Shown: in pieces, positions 37,057-49,700 of the stretch | Layout of the letters: the number at the start of each line of letters is the position of its first letter | Position numbering within the stretch: the first letter of the stretch is position 1 | From: Prinia subflava | Lineage: Eukaryota > Chordata > Aves > Passeriformes > Cisticolidae | Direction of reading: 5' to 3' | Assembly (NCBI RefSeq): GCF_021018805.1 | Contig: NW_026961106.1 | Span: 1 to 64,000 of the forward strand | Length of the DNA stretch: 64,000 nt | Translations under genes and position numbers: made by a program | The notes under the pieces: model-generated | Told to the model about the DNA's origin: nothing | The model's database searches: none | Seen by the model: only the letters and a program-made list of their open reading frames with translations

Positions 37057-38027
37057 GCCACCTGGGCTTTCGGCCTGCAAAAAAGCCGTGGCGTTCAAGA
37101 TTTCTCCCAGATGCAAGATGCCACATTTTGGAACTCGGGCTGCTTTTAGAGTGCCAAATGTCTCCCACAATCTGACACCAGGAACATGGCCAGGTGAGTT
37201 TAGTTTCCCATGGAAAAGCACCACCGTTCGTGTCCACCACCCTCATCCGGCCACCTCGGCTTCAGCCTGCAAAAGTGCCGTGATATTTAAGATTTCTCCC
37301 AGATGCAAGATGCCACATTTTGGAACTCGGGCTGCTTTTGGAGTGCCAAATGTCTCCCACAATCTGACACCAGGAACATGGCCAGGTGAGTTTAGTTTCC
37401 CATGGAAAAGGGCCACCGTTCGTGTCCACCACCCTCATCCTGCCGAATCCGGCCCTTTCGGCTTCAGCCTGCAAAAATGCCGTGATATTCAAGATTTCTC
37501 CCAGATGCAAGATGCCACATTTTGGAACTCGGGCTGCTTTTGGAGTGCCAAATGTCTCCCACAATCTGACACCAGGAACATGGCCAGGTGAGTTTAGTTT
37601 CCCATGGAAAAGGGCCACCGTTCGTGTCCACCACCCTCATCCGGCCACCTCGGCTTCAGCCTGCAAAAATGCCGTGATATTCAAGATTTCTCCCAGATGC
37701 AAGATGCCAGATTTTGGAACTCGGGCTGCTTTTGGAGTGCCAAATGTCTCCCACAATCTGACACCAGGAACATGGCCAGGTGAGTTTAGTTTCCCATGGA
37801 AAAGCACCACCGTTGGAGTCCACCACCCTCATCCGGCCACCTCGGCTTCAGCCTGCAAAAATGCCGTGATATTCAAGATTTCTCCCAGATGCAAGATGCC
37901 ACATTTTGGAACTCGGGCTGCTTTTGGAGTGCCAAATGTCTCCCACAATCTGACACCAGGAACATGGCCAGGTGAGTTTAGTTTCCCATGGAAAAGGGCC
38001 ACCGTTCGTGTCCACCACCCTCATCTG
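37057..38027 (+). repeat. 5-monomer variant of the block C HOR
   Basis: Starts with the same +1 monomer and has a +10 monomer, but then a GATGCCAGATTTTGG monomer and a CCGTTGGAGTCC monomer instead of the stop/CTTGGG section. The length of 971 equals 5 x 192 + 1 + 10. The +10 monomer here keeps CTTCAGCC, whereas the other six have CTTCTGCC. Confidence 0.8.
37442..37462 (+). repeat. 10-bp insertion inverted repeat (copy 5, with CTTCAGCC)
   Basis: Same arrangement, in the 5-monomer unit. Only here is the base change just downstream back to the consensus CTTCAGCC, which suggests partial gene conversion or an older state of the variant. Confidence 0.8.
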
Positions 38028-39383
38028 GCCACCTGGGCTTTCGGCCTGCAAAAAAGCCGTGGCGTTCAAGATTTCTCCCAGATGCAAGATGCCACATTTT
38101 GGAACTCGGGCTGCTTTTAGAGTGCCAAATGTCTCCCACAATCTGACACCAGGAACATGGCCAGGTGAGTTTAGTTTCCCATGGAAAAGGGCCACCGTTC
38201 GTGTCCTCCACCCTCATCCGGCCACCTCGGCTTCAGCCTGCAAAAGTGCCGTGATATTCAAGATTTCTCCCAGATGCAAGATGCCACATTTTGGAACTCG
38301 GGCTGCTTTTGGAGTGCCAAATGTCTCCCACAATCTGACACCAGGAACATGGCCAGGTGAGTTTAGTTTCCCATGGAAAAGGGCCACCGTTCGTGTCCAC
38401 CACCCTCATCCTGCCGAATCCGGCCCTTTCGGCTTCTGCCTGCAAAAATGCCGTGATATTCAAGATTTCTCCCAGATGCAAGATGCCACATTTTGGAACT
38501 CGGGCTGCTTTTGGAGTGCCAAATGTCTCCCACAATCTGACACCAGGAACATGGCCAGGTGAGTTTAGTTTCCCATGGAAAAGGGCCACCGTTCGTGTCC
38601 ACCACCCTCATCCGGCCACCTCGGCTTCAGCCTGCAAAAATGCCGTGATATTCAAGATTTCTCCCAGATGCAAGATGCCACATTTTGGAACTCAGGCTGC
38701 TTTTGGAGTGCCAAATGTCTCCCACAATCTGACACCAGGAACATGGCCAGGTGAGTTTAGTTTCCCATGGAAAAGCACCACCGTTCGTGTCCACCACCCT
38801 CATCCGGCCACCTCGGCTTCAGCCTGCAAAAATGCCGTGATATTCAAGATTTCTCCCAGATGCAAGATGCCACATTTTGGAACTCGGGCTGCTTTTTGAG
38901 TGCCAAATGTCTCCCACAATCTGACACCAGGAACATGGCCAGGTGAGTTTAGTTTCCCATGGAAAAGGGCCACCGTTCGTGTCCACCACCCTCATCCCGA
39001 CACCTCGGCTTCGGCCTGCAAAAATGCCGTGGCATTCAAGATTTCTCCCAGATGCAAGATGTCACATTTTGGAACTTGGGCTGCTTTTGGAGTGCTAAAT
39101 GTCTCCCACAATCTGACACCAGGAACATGGCCAGGTGAGTTTAGTTTCCCATGGAAAAGGGCCACCGTTCGTGTCCACCACCCTCATCCGGCCACCTCGG
39201 CTTCAGCCTGCAAAAATGCCGGTGATATTCAAGATTTCTCCCAGATGCAAGATGCCACATTTTGGAACTCGGGCTGCTTTTGGAGTGCCAAATGTCTCCC
39301 ACAATCTGACACCAGGAACATGGCCAGGTGAGTTTAGTTTCCCCATGGAAAAGGGCACCGTTCGTGTCCACCACCCTCATCTG
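38028..39383 (+). repeat. 7-monomer HOR of block C, unit 2
   Basis: Same order as 35702-37056, including GTCCTCCACC at about 38202, the +10 monomer, the TTTTTGAGTG stop (38897-38899) and the CTTGGG monomer. The monomer after the +10 one has GGGCCACC where unit 1 has GCACCACC. The last monomers carry a +1 (GCCGGTGAT near 39220), a +1 (TTTCCCCATGG) and a -1 (AAGGGCACCG). Confidence 0.82.
38413..38433 (+). repeat. 10-bp insertion inverted repeat (copy 6)
   Basis: Same arrangement, in the 7-monomer unit at 38028, at the same place in the unit as copy 4. Confidence 0.8.
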
Positions 39384-40741
39384 GCCACCTGGGCTTTCGG
39401 CCTGCAAAAAAGCCGTGGCGTTCAAGATTTCTCCCAGATGCAAGATGCCACGTTTTGGAACTCGGGCTGCTTTTAGAGTGCCAAATGTCTCCCACAATCT
39501 GACACCAGGAACATGGCCAGGTGAGTTTAGTTTCCCATGGAAAAGGGCCACCGTTCGTGTCCACCACCCTCATCCGGCCACCTCGGCTTCAGCCTGCAAA
39601 AGTGCCGTGATATTCAAGATTTCTCCCAGATGCAAGATGCCACATTTTGGAACTCGGGCTGCTTTTGGGTGAGTGCCAAATGTCTCCCACAATCTGACAC
39701 CAGGAACATGGCCAGGTGAGTTTAGTTTCCCATGGAAAAGGGCCACCGTTCGTGTCCACCACCCTCATCCTGCCGAATCCGGCCCTTTCGGCTTCTGCCT
39801 GCAAAAATGCCGTGATATTCAAGATTTCTCCCAGATGCAAGATGCCACATTTTGGAACTCGGGCTGCTTTTGGAGTGCCAAATGTCTCCCACAATCTGAC
39901 ACCAGGAACATGGCCAGGTGAGTTTAGTTTCCCATGGAAAAGGGCCACCGTTCGTGTCCACCACCCTCATCCGGCCACCTCGGCTTCAGCCTGCAAAAAT
40001 GCCGTGATATTCAAGATTTCTCCCAGATGCAAGATGCCAGATTTTGGAACTCGGGCTGCTTTTGGAGTGCCAAATGTCTCCCACAATCTGACACCAGGAA
40101 CATGGCCAGGTGAGTTTAGTTTCCCATGGAAAAGCACCACCGTTCGAGTCCACCACCCTCATCCGGCCACCTCGGCTTCAGCCTGCAAAAATGCCGTGAT
40201 ATTCAAGATTTCTCCCAGATGCAAGATGCCACATTTTGGAACTCGGGCTGCTTTTGGAGTGCCAAATGTCTCCCACAATCTGACACCAGGAACATGGCCA
40301 GGTGAGTTTAGTTTCCCATGGAAAAGGGCCACCGTTCGTGTCCACCACCCTCATCCGGCCACCTCGGCTTCGGCCTGCAAAAATGCCGTGGCATTCAAGA
40401 TTTCTCCCAGATGCAAGATGTCACATTTTGGAACTCGGGCTGCTTTTGGAGTGCTAAATGTCTCCCACAATCTGACACCAGGAACATGGCCAGGTGAGTT
40501 TAGTTTCCCATGGAAAAGGGCCACCGTTCGTGTCCACCACCCTCATCCGGCCACCTCGGCTTCAGCCTGCAAAAATGCCGTGATATTCAAGATTTCTCCC
40601 AGATGCAAGATGCCACATTTTGGAACTCGGGCTGCTTTTGGAGTGCCAAATGTCTCCCACAATCTGACACCAGGAACATGGCCAGGTGAGTTTTGTTTCC
40701 CATGGAAAAGGGCCACCGTTCGTGTCCACCACCCTCATCTG
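39384..40741 (+). repeat. 7-monomer HOR of block C, unit 3, mosaic
   Basis: Begins like the other units and contains the +10 monomer, but its middle matches the 5-monomer form (GATGCCAGATTTTGG near 40031, then GCACCACC with CGAGTCC). It ends with a GTTTTGTTTCC monomer near 40690 and a CATCTGGCCACCTCGG monomer that lacks the +1. A GTG insertion at about 39668-39670 is private. The length of 1358 equals 7 x 192 + 1 + 3 + 10. Confidence 0.78.
39772..39792 (+). repeat. 10-bp insertion inverted repeat (copy 7, last)
   Basis: Same arrangement, in the mosaic unit at 39384. No further copy is seen downstream, so the variant is confined to 32.2-39.8 kb. Confidence 0.8.
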
Positions 40742-41705
40742 GCCACCTCGGCTTCGGCCTGCAAAAAAGCCGTGGCGTTCAAGATTTCTCCCAGATGCAA
40801 GATGCCACATTTTGGAACTCGGGCTGCTTTTAGAGTGCCAAATGTCTCCCACAATCTGACACCAGGAACATGGCCAGGTGAGTTTAGTTTCCCATGGAAA
40901 AGGGCCACCGTTCGTGTCCACCACCCTCATCCGGCCACCTCGGCTTCAGCCTGCAAAAGTGCCGTGATATTCAAGATTTCTCCCAGATGCAAGATGCCAC
41001 ATTTGGAACTCGGGCTGCTTTTGGAGTGCCAAATGTCTCCCACAATCTGACACCAGGAACATGGCCAGGTGAGTTTAGTTTCCCATGGAAAAGGGCCACC
41101 GTTCGTGTCCACCACCCTCATCCGGCCACCTCGGCTTCAGCCTGCAAAAATGCCGTGATATTCAAGATTTCTCCCAGATGCAAGATGCCACATTTTGGAA
41201 CTCAGGCTGCTTTTGGAGTGCCAAATGTCTCCCACAATCTGACACCAGGAACATGGCCAGGTGAGTTTAGTTTCCCATGGAAAAGCACCACCGTTCGTGT
41301 CCACCACCCTCATCCGGCCACCTCGGCTTCAGCCTGCAAAAATGCCGTGATATTCAAGATTTCTCCCAGATGCAAGATGCCACATTTTGGAACTCGGCTG
41401 CTTTTGGAGTGCCAAATGTCTCCCACAATCTGACACCAGGAACATGGCCAGGTGAGTTTAGTTTCCCATGGAAAAGGGCCACCGTTCGTGTCCACCACCC
41501 TCATCCGGCCACCTCGGCTTCAGCCTGCAAAAATGCCGTGATATTCAAGATTTCTCCCAGATGCAAGATGCCACATTTTGGAACTCGGGCTGCTTTTGGA
41601 GTGCCAAATGTCTCCACAATCTGACACCAGGAACATGGCCAGGTGAGTTTAGTTTCCCATGGAAAAGCACCACCGTTCGTGTCCACCACCCTCATCCGGC
41701 CCACC

Positions 41706-44700
41706 TCAGCTTCAGCCTGCAAAAATGCTGTGATATTCAAGATTTCTCCCAGATGCAAGATGCCACATTTTGGAACTCAGGCTGCTTTTGGAGTGCCAAA
41801 TGTCTCCCACAATCTGACACCAGGAACATGGCCAGGTGAGTTTAGTTTCCCATGGAAAAGGGCCACCGTTCGTGTCCACCACCCTCATCCGGCCACCTCG
41901 GCTTCGGCCTGCAAAAATGCCGTGGCATTCAAGATTTCTCCCAGATGCAAGATGCCACATTTTGGAACTCGGGCTGATTTTGGAGTGCTAAATGTCTCCC
42001 ACAATCTGACACCAGGAACATGGCCAGGTGAGTTTAGTTTCCCATGGGAAAGGGCCACCGTTCGTGTCCACCACCCTCATCCGGACACCTCGGCTTCAGC
42101 CTGCAAAAATGCCGTGATATTCAAGATTTCTCCCAGATGCAAGATGCCACGTTTTGGAACTCAGGCTGCTTTTGGAGTGCCAAATGTCTCCCACAATCTG
42201 ACACCAGGAACATGGCCAGGTGAGTTTAGTTTCCCATGGAAAAGGGCCACCGTTCGTGTCCACCACCCTCATCCGGCCACCTCGGCTTCAGCCTGCAAAA
42301 AATCCGTGGCATTCGACATTTCTCCCAGATGCAAGATGCCACATTTTGGAACTCGGGCTGCTTTTGGAGTGCCAAATGTCTCCCACAATCTGACACCAGG
42401 AACATGGCCAGGTGAGTTTAGTTTCCCATGGAAAAGGGCCACCGTTCGTGTCCACCACCCTCATCCGGACACCTCGGCTTCAGCCTGCAAAAATGCCGTG
42501 GCATTCAAGATTTCTGCCAGATGCAAGATGCCACATTTTGGAACTCGGGCTGATTTTGGAGTGCCAAATGTCTCCCACAATCTGACACCAGGAACATGGC
42601 CAGGTGAGTTTAGTTTCCCATGGAAAAGGGCCACCGTTCGTGTCCACCACCCTCATCCGGCCACCTCGACTTCAGCCTGCAAAAGTGCTGTGATATTCAA
42701 GATTTCTCCCACATGCAAGATGCCACATTTTGGAACTCAGGCTGCTTTTGGAGTGCCAAATGTCTCCCACAATCTGACACCAGGAACATGGCCAGGTGAG
42801 TTTAGTTTCCCATGGAAAAGGGCCACCGTTCGTGTCCACCACCCTCATCCGGCCACCTCGGCTTCAGCCTGCAAAAATGCCGTGATATTCAAGATTTCTC
42901 CCAGATGCAAGATGCCACATTTTGGAACTCGGGCTGCTTTTGGAGTGCCAAATGTCTCCCACAATCTGACACCAGGAACATGGCCAGGTGAGTTTAGTTT
43001 CCCATGGAAAAGGGCCACCATTCGTGTCCACCACCCTCATCCGGCCACCTCGGCTTCGGCCTGCAAAAATGCCGTGGCATTCAAGATTTCTCCCAGATGC
43101 AAGATGCCACATTTTGGAACTCGGGCTGCTTTTGGAGTGCTAAATGTCTCCCACAATCTGACACCAGGAACATGGCCAGGTGAGTTTAGTTTCCTATGGA
43201 AAAGGGCCACCGTTCGTGTCCACCACCCTCATCCGGCCACCTCGGCTTCAGCCTGCAAAAATGCCGTGGCATTCAAGATTTCTCCCAGATGCAAGATGCC
43301 ACATTTTGGAACTCGGGCTGCTTTTGGAGTGCCAAATGTCTCCCACAATCTGACACCAGGAACATGGCCAGGTGAGTTTAGTTTCCCATGGAAAAGGGCC
43401 ACCGTTCGTGTCCACCACGGTCATCAGGCCACCTCGGATTCGGCCTGCAAAAATGCCGTGATATTCAAGATTTCTCCCAGATGCAAGATGCCACATTTTG
43501 GAACTCGGGCTGCTTTTGGAGTGCCAAATGTCTCCCACAATCTGACACCAGGAACATGGCCAGGTGAGTTTAGTTTCCCATGGAAAAGGGCCACCGTTCG
43601 TGTCCACCACCCTCATCTGGCCACCTCGGCTTCGGCCTGCAAAAAAGCCGTGGCATTCAAGATTTCTCCCAGATGCAAGATGCCACATTTTGGAACTCGG
43701 GCTGCTTTTGGAGTGCCAAATGTCTCCCACAATCTGACACCAGGAACATGGCCAGGTGAGTTTAGTTTCCCATGGAAAAGGGCCACCGTTCGTGTCCACC
43801 ACCCTCATCCGGCCACCTCGACTTCAGCCTGCAAAAGTGCCGTGATATTCAAGATTTCTCCCACATGCAAGATGCCACATTTTGGAACTCGGGCTGCTTT
43901 TGGAGTGCCAAATGTCTCCCACAATCTGACACCAGGAACATGGCCAGGTGAGTTTAGTTTCCCATGGAAAAGGGCCACCGTTCGTGTCCACCACCCTCAT
44001 CCGACCACCTCGGCTTCAGCCTGCAAAAGTGCCGTGGCATTCAAGATTTCTCCCAGATGCAAGATGCCACATTTTGGAACTCGGGCTGCTTTTGGAGTGC
44101 CAAATGTCTCCCACAATCTGACACCAGGAACATGGCCAGGTGAGTTTAGTTTCCCATGGAAAAGGGCCACCGTTCGTGTCCACCACCCTCATCTGGCCAC
44201 CTCGGCTTCGGCCTGCAAAAAAGCCGTGGCATTCGAGATTTCTCCCAGATGCAAGATGCCACATTTTGGAACTCGGGCTGCTTTTCGAGTGCCAAATGTC
44301 TCCCACAATCTGACACCAGGAACATGGCCAGGTGAGTTTAGTTTCCCATGGAAAAGGGCCACCGTTCGTGTCCACCACCCTCATCCGGCCACCTCGACTT
44401 CAGCCTGCAAAAGTGCCGTGATATTCAAGATTTCTCCCAGATGCAAGATGCCACATTTTGGAACTCGGGCTGCTTTTGGAGTGCCAAATGTCTCCCACAA
44501 TCTGACACCAGGAACATGGGCAGGTGAGTTTAGTTTCCCATGGAAAAGGGCCACCGTTCGTGTCCACCACCCTCATCCGGCCACCTCGGCTTCGGCGTGC
44601 AAAAATGCCGTGGCATTCAAGATTTCTCCCAGATGCAAGATGCCACATTTTGGAACTCGGGCTGCTTTTGGAGTGCCAAATGTCTCCCACAATCTGACAC

Positions 44701-46709
44701 CAGGAACATGGCCAGGTGAGTTTAGTTTCCCATGGAAAAGGGCCACCGTTCGTGTCCACCACCCTCATCCGGCCACCTCGGCTTCGGCCTGCAAAAATGC
44801 CGTGATATTCAAGATTTCTCCCAGGTGCAAGATGCCACATTTTGGAACTCGGGCTGCTTTTGGAGTGCCAAATGTCTCCCACAATCTGACACCAGGAACA
44901 TGGCCAGGTGAGTTTAGTTTCCCATGGAAAAGGGCCACCGTTCGTGTCCACCACCCTCATCCGGCCACCTCGGCTTCGGCCTGCAAAAATGCCGTGATAT
45001 TCAAGATTTCTCCCAGATGCAAGATGCCACATTTTGGAACTCGGGCTGCTTTTGGAGTGCCAAATGTCTCCCACAATCTGACACCAGGAACATGGCCAGG
45101 TGAGTTTAGTTTCCCATGGAAAAGGGCCACCGTTCGTGTCCACCACCCTCATCCGGCCACATCGACTTCAGCCTGCAAAAGTGCTGTTATATTCAAGATT
45201 TCTCCCAGATGCAAGATGCCACATTTTGGAACTCGGGCTGCTTTTGGAGTGCCAAATGTCTCCCACAATCTGACACCAGGAACATGGCCAGGTGAGTTTA
45301 GTTTCCCATGGAAAAGGGCCACCGTTCGTGTCCACCACCCTCATCCGGCCACCTCGGCTTCGGCCTGCAAAAATGCCGTGGCATTCAAGATTTCTCCCAG
45401 ATGCAAGATGCCACATTTTGGAACTCGGGCTGCTTTTGGAGTGCCAAATGTCTCCCACAATCTGACACCAGGAACATGGCCAGGTGAGTTTAGTTTCCCA
45501 TGGAAAAGGGCCACCGTTCGTGTCCACCACCCTCATCCGGCCACCTCGGCTTCAGCCTGCAAAAATGCCGTGGCATTCAAGATTTCTCCCACATGCAAGA
45601 TGCCACATTTTGGAACTCAGGCTTCTTTTGGAGTGCCAAATGTCTCCCACAATCTGACACCAGGAACATGGCCAGGTGAGTTTAGTTTCCCATGGAAAAG
45701 GGCCACCGTTCCTGTCCACCACCCTCATCTGGCCACCTCGGCTTCGGCCTGCAAAAAAGCCGTGGCATTCAAGATTTCTGCCAGATGCAAGATGCCACAT
45801 TTTGGAACTCGGGCTGCTTTTGGAGTGCCAAATGTCTCCCACAATCTGACACCAGGAACATGGCCAGGTGAGTTTAGTTTCCCATGGAAAAGGGCCACCG
45901 TTCGTGTCCACCACCCTCATCCGGCCACCTCGGCTTCAGCCTGCAAAAATGGCGTGATATTCAAGATTTCTCCCACATGAAAGATGCCACATTTTGGAAC
46001 TTGGGCTGCTTTTGGAGTGCCAAATGTCTCCCACAATCTGACACCAGGAACATGGCCAGGTGAGTTTAGTTTCCCATGGAAAAGCACCACCGTTCGTGTC
46101 CACCACCCTCATCCGGCCACCTCGGCTTCAGCCTGCAAAAATGCCGTGATATTCAAGATTTCTCCCAGATGCAAGATGCCACATTTTGGAACTCGGGCTG
46201 CTTTTGGAGTGCTAAATGTCTCCCACAATCTGACACCAGGAACATGGCCAGGTGAGTTTAGTTTCCCATGGAAAAGGGCCACCGTTCGTGTCCACCACCC
46301 TCATCCGGACACCTCGGCTTCAGCCTGCAAAAATGCCGTGATATTCAAGATTTCTCCCAGATGCAAGATGCCACATTTTGGAACTCGGGCTGCTTTTGGA
46401 GTGCCAAATGTCTCCCACAATCTGACACCAGGAACATGGCCAGGTGAGTTTAGTTTCCCATGGAAAAGGGCCACCGTTCGTGTCCACCACCCTCATCCGG
46501 CCACCTCGGCTTCAGCCTGCAAAAATGCCGTGATATTCAAGATTTCTCCCAGATGCAAGATGCCACATTTTGGAACTCAGGCTGCTTTTGGAGTGCCAAA
46601 TGTCTCCCACAATCTGACACCAGGAACATGGCCAGGTGAGTTTAGTTTCCCATGGAAAAGGGCCACCGTTCGTGTCCACCACCCTCATCCGGCCACCTCG
46701 GCTTCGGCC
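41706..46709 (+). repeat. Block D: satellite with irregular AAAGTGC monomers
   Basis: About 26 monomers with no indel. The marker CTCGACTTCAGCCTGCAAAAG is seen at about 42666, 43818 and 44394, with an ATCGAC form at 45161 and one more in block E at 47466, giving steps of 6, 3, 4 and 12 monomers. CATCTGG/AAAAAAGCC monomers lie near 43615, 44192 and 45727. Variants such as ATTCGACATT, ATTCGAGATT and a TGA at 45978-45980 (ACATGAAAG) are private. I see no clean HOR here. Confidence 0.7.
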
Positions 46710-49700
46710 TAAAAAAATGCCGTGATATTCAAGATTTCTCCCAGATGCAAGATGCCACATTTTGGAACTCGGGCTGCTTTTGGAGTGCCAAATGTCTCCC
46801 ACAATCTGACACCAGGAACATGGCCAGGTGAGTTTAGTTTCCCATGGAAAAGGGCCACCGTTCGTGTCCACCACCCTCATCCGGCCACCTCGGCTTCAGC
46901 CTGCAAAAATGCCGTGATATTCAAGATTTCTCCCAGATGCAAGATGCCACATTTTGGAACTCGGGCTGCTTTTGGAGTTCCAAATGTCTCCCACAATCTG
47001 ACACCAGGAACATGGCCAGGTGAGTTTAGTTTCCCATGGAAAAGGGCCACCGTTCGTGTCCACCACCCTCATCCGGCCACCTCGGCTTCAGCCTGCAAAA
47101 ATGCCGTGATATTCAAGATTTCTCCCAGATGCAAGATGCCACATTTTGGAACTCGGGCTGCTTTTGGAGTGCCAAATGTCTCCCACAATCTGACACCAGG
47201 AACATGGCCAGGTGAGTTTAGTTTCCCATGGAAAAGGGCCACCGTTCGTGTCCACCACCCTCATCCGGCCACCTCGGCTTCAGCCTGCAAAAATGCCGTG
47301 ATATTCAAGATTTCTCCCAGATGCAAGATGCCACATTTTGGAACTCGGGCTGCTTTTGGAGTGCCAAATGTCTCCCACAATCTGACACCAGGAACATGGC
47401 CAGGTGAGTTTAGTTTCCCATGGAAAAGGGCCACCGTTCGTGTCCACCACCCTCATCCGGCCACCTCGACTTCAGCCTGCAAAAGTGCTGTGATATTCAA
47501 GATTTCTCCCAGATGCAAGATGCCACATTTTGGAACTCGGGCTGCTTTTGGAGTGCCAAATGTCTCCCACAATCTGACACCAGGAACATGGCCAGGTGAG
47601 TTTAGTTTCCCATGGAAAAGGGCCACCGTTCGTGTCCACCACCCTCATCCGGCCACCTCGGCTTCAGCCTGCAAAAATGCCGTGATATTAGAGATTTCTC
47701 CCACATGCAAGATGCCACATTTTGGAACTCGGGCTGCTTTTGGAGTGCCAAATGTCTCCCACAATCTGACACCAGGAACATGGCCAGGTGAGTTTAGTTT
47801 CCCATGGAAAAGGGCCACCGTTCGTGTCCACCACCCTCATCCGGCCACCTCGGCTTCAGCCTGCAAAAATGGCGTGATATTGAAGATTTCTCCCACATGC
47901 AAGATGCCACATTTTGGAACTCGGGCTGCTTTTGGAGTGCCAAATGTCTCCCACAATCTGACACCAGGAACATGGCCAGGTGAGTTTAGTTTCCCATGGA
48001 AAAGGGCCACCGTTCGTGTCCACCACCCTCATCCGGCCACCTCGGCTTCAGCCTGCCAAAATGCAGTGGCATTCAAGATTTCTCCCAGATGCAAGATGCC
48101 ACATTTTGGAACTCGGGCTGCTTTTGGAGTGCCAAATGTCTCCCACAATCTGACACCAGGAACATGGCCAGGTGAGTTTAGTTTCCCATGGAAAAGCACC
48201 ACCGTTCGTGTCCACCACCCTCATCCGGCCACCTCGGCTTCAGCCTGCAAAAATGCCGTGATATTCAAGATTTCTCCCAGATGCAAGATGCCACATTTTG
48301 GAACTCAGGCTATTTTTGGAGTGCCAAATGTCTCCCACAATCTGACACCAGGAACATGGCCAGGTGAGTTTAGTTTCCCATGGAAAAGGGCCACCGTTCG
48401 TGTCCACCACCCTCATCCGGCCACCTCGGCTTCGGCCTGCAAAAATGCCGTGATATTCAAGATTTCTCCCAGATGCAAGATGCCACATTTTGGAACTCGG
48501 GCTGCTTTTGGAGTGCCAAATGTCTCCCACAATCTGACACCAGGAACATGGCCAGGTGAGTTTAGTTTCCCATGGAAAAGGGCCATTGTTCGTGTCCACC
48601 ACCCTCATCCGGCCACCTCGGCTTCAGCCTGCAAAAATGCCGTGATATTCAAGATTTCTCCCAGATGCAAGATGCCACATTTTGGAACTCGAGCTGCTTT
48701 TGGAGTGCCAAATGTCTCCCACAATCTGACACCAGGAACATGGCCAGGTGAGTTTAGTTTCCCATGGAAAAGGGCCACCGTTCGTGTCCACCACCCTCAT
48801 CCGGCCACCTCGGCTTCGGCCTGCAAAAATGCCGTGGCATTCAAGATTTCTCCCAGATGCAAGATGCCACATTTTGGAACTCGGGCTGCTTTTCGAGTGC
48901 TAAATGTCTCCCACAATCTGACACCAGGAACATGGCCAGGTGAGTTTAGTTTCCCATGGAAAAGGGCCACCGTTCGTGTCCACCACCCTCATCCGGACAC
49001 CTCGGCTTCAGCCTGCAAAAATGCCGTGATATTCAAGATTTCTCCCAGATGCAAGATGCCACATTTTGGAACTCGGGCTGCTTTTGGAGTGCCAAATGTC
49101 TCCCACAATCTGACACCAGGAACATGGCCAGGTGAGTTTAGTTTCCCATGGAAAAGGGCCACCGTTCGTGTCCACCACCCTCATCCGGCCACCTCGGCTT
49201 CGGCCTGCAAAAATGCCGTGATATTCAAGATTTCTCCCAGATGCAAGATGCCACATTTTGGAACTCAGGCTGCTTTTGGAGTGCTAAATGTCTCCCACAA
49301 TCTGACACCAGGAACATGGCCAGGTGAGTTTAGTTTCCCATGGAAAAGGGCCACCGTTCGTGTCCACCACCCTCATCCGGCCACCTCGGCTTCGGCCTAA
49401 AAAAATGCCGTGATATTCAAGATTTCTCCCAGATGCAAGATGCCACATTTTGGAACTCGGGCTGCTTTTGGAGTGCCAAATGTCTCCCACAATCTGACAC
49501 CAGGAACATGGCCAGGTGAGTTTAGTTTCCCATGGAAAAGGGCCACCGTTCGTGTCAACCACCCTCATCCGGCCACCTCGGCTTCAGCCTGCAAAAATGC
49601 CGTGATATTCAAGATTTCTCCCAGATGCAAGATGCCACATTTTGGAACTCAGGCTGCTTTTGGAGTGCCAAATGTCTCCCACAATCTGACACCAGGAACA

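Larger units (their letters stand above)
30107..41705 (+). repeat. Block C: indel-rich satellite with a 5/7-monomer HOR
   Basis: The block opens with a damaged monomer at about 30104-30116 (CCGGCAATCCGGGGCTTC, net +1). It is marked by two heritable length variants: a +1 monomer with CCACCTGGGCTTTCGG at 31833, 35704, 37059, 38030 and 39386, and a +10 monomer at seven sites. Steps between +1 monomers are 3871, 1355, 971 and 1356 bases, which equal 20, 7, 5 and 7 monomers plus the indels counted between them. Further small indels lie at about 30593, 34829, 35607, 39221, 39343, 39356, 39668, 41003, 41396, 41614 and 41700. Confidence 0.85.

Noticed and set aside
44400..45152. Reverse-strand open frames of up to about 250 residues
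   Set aside because: They occur only where several neighbouring monomers have TTCGGCC instead of TTCAGCC, and break when the consensus base returns. They are by-products of the repeat.
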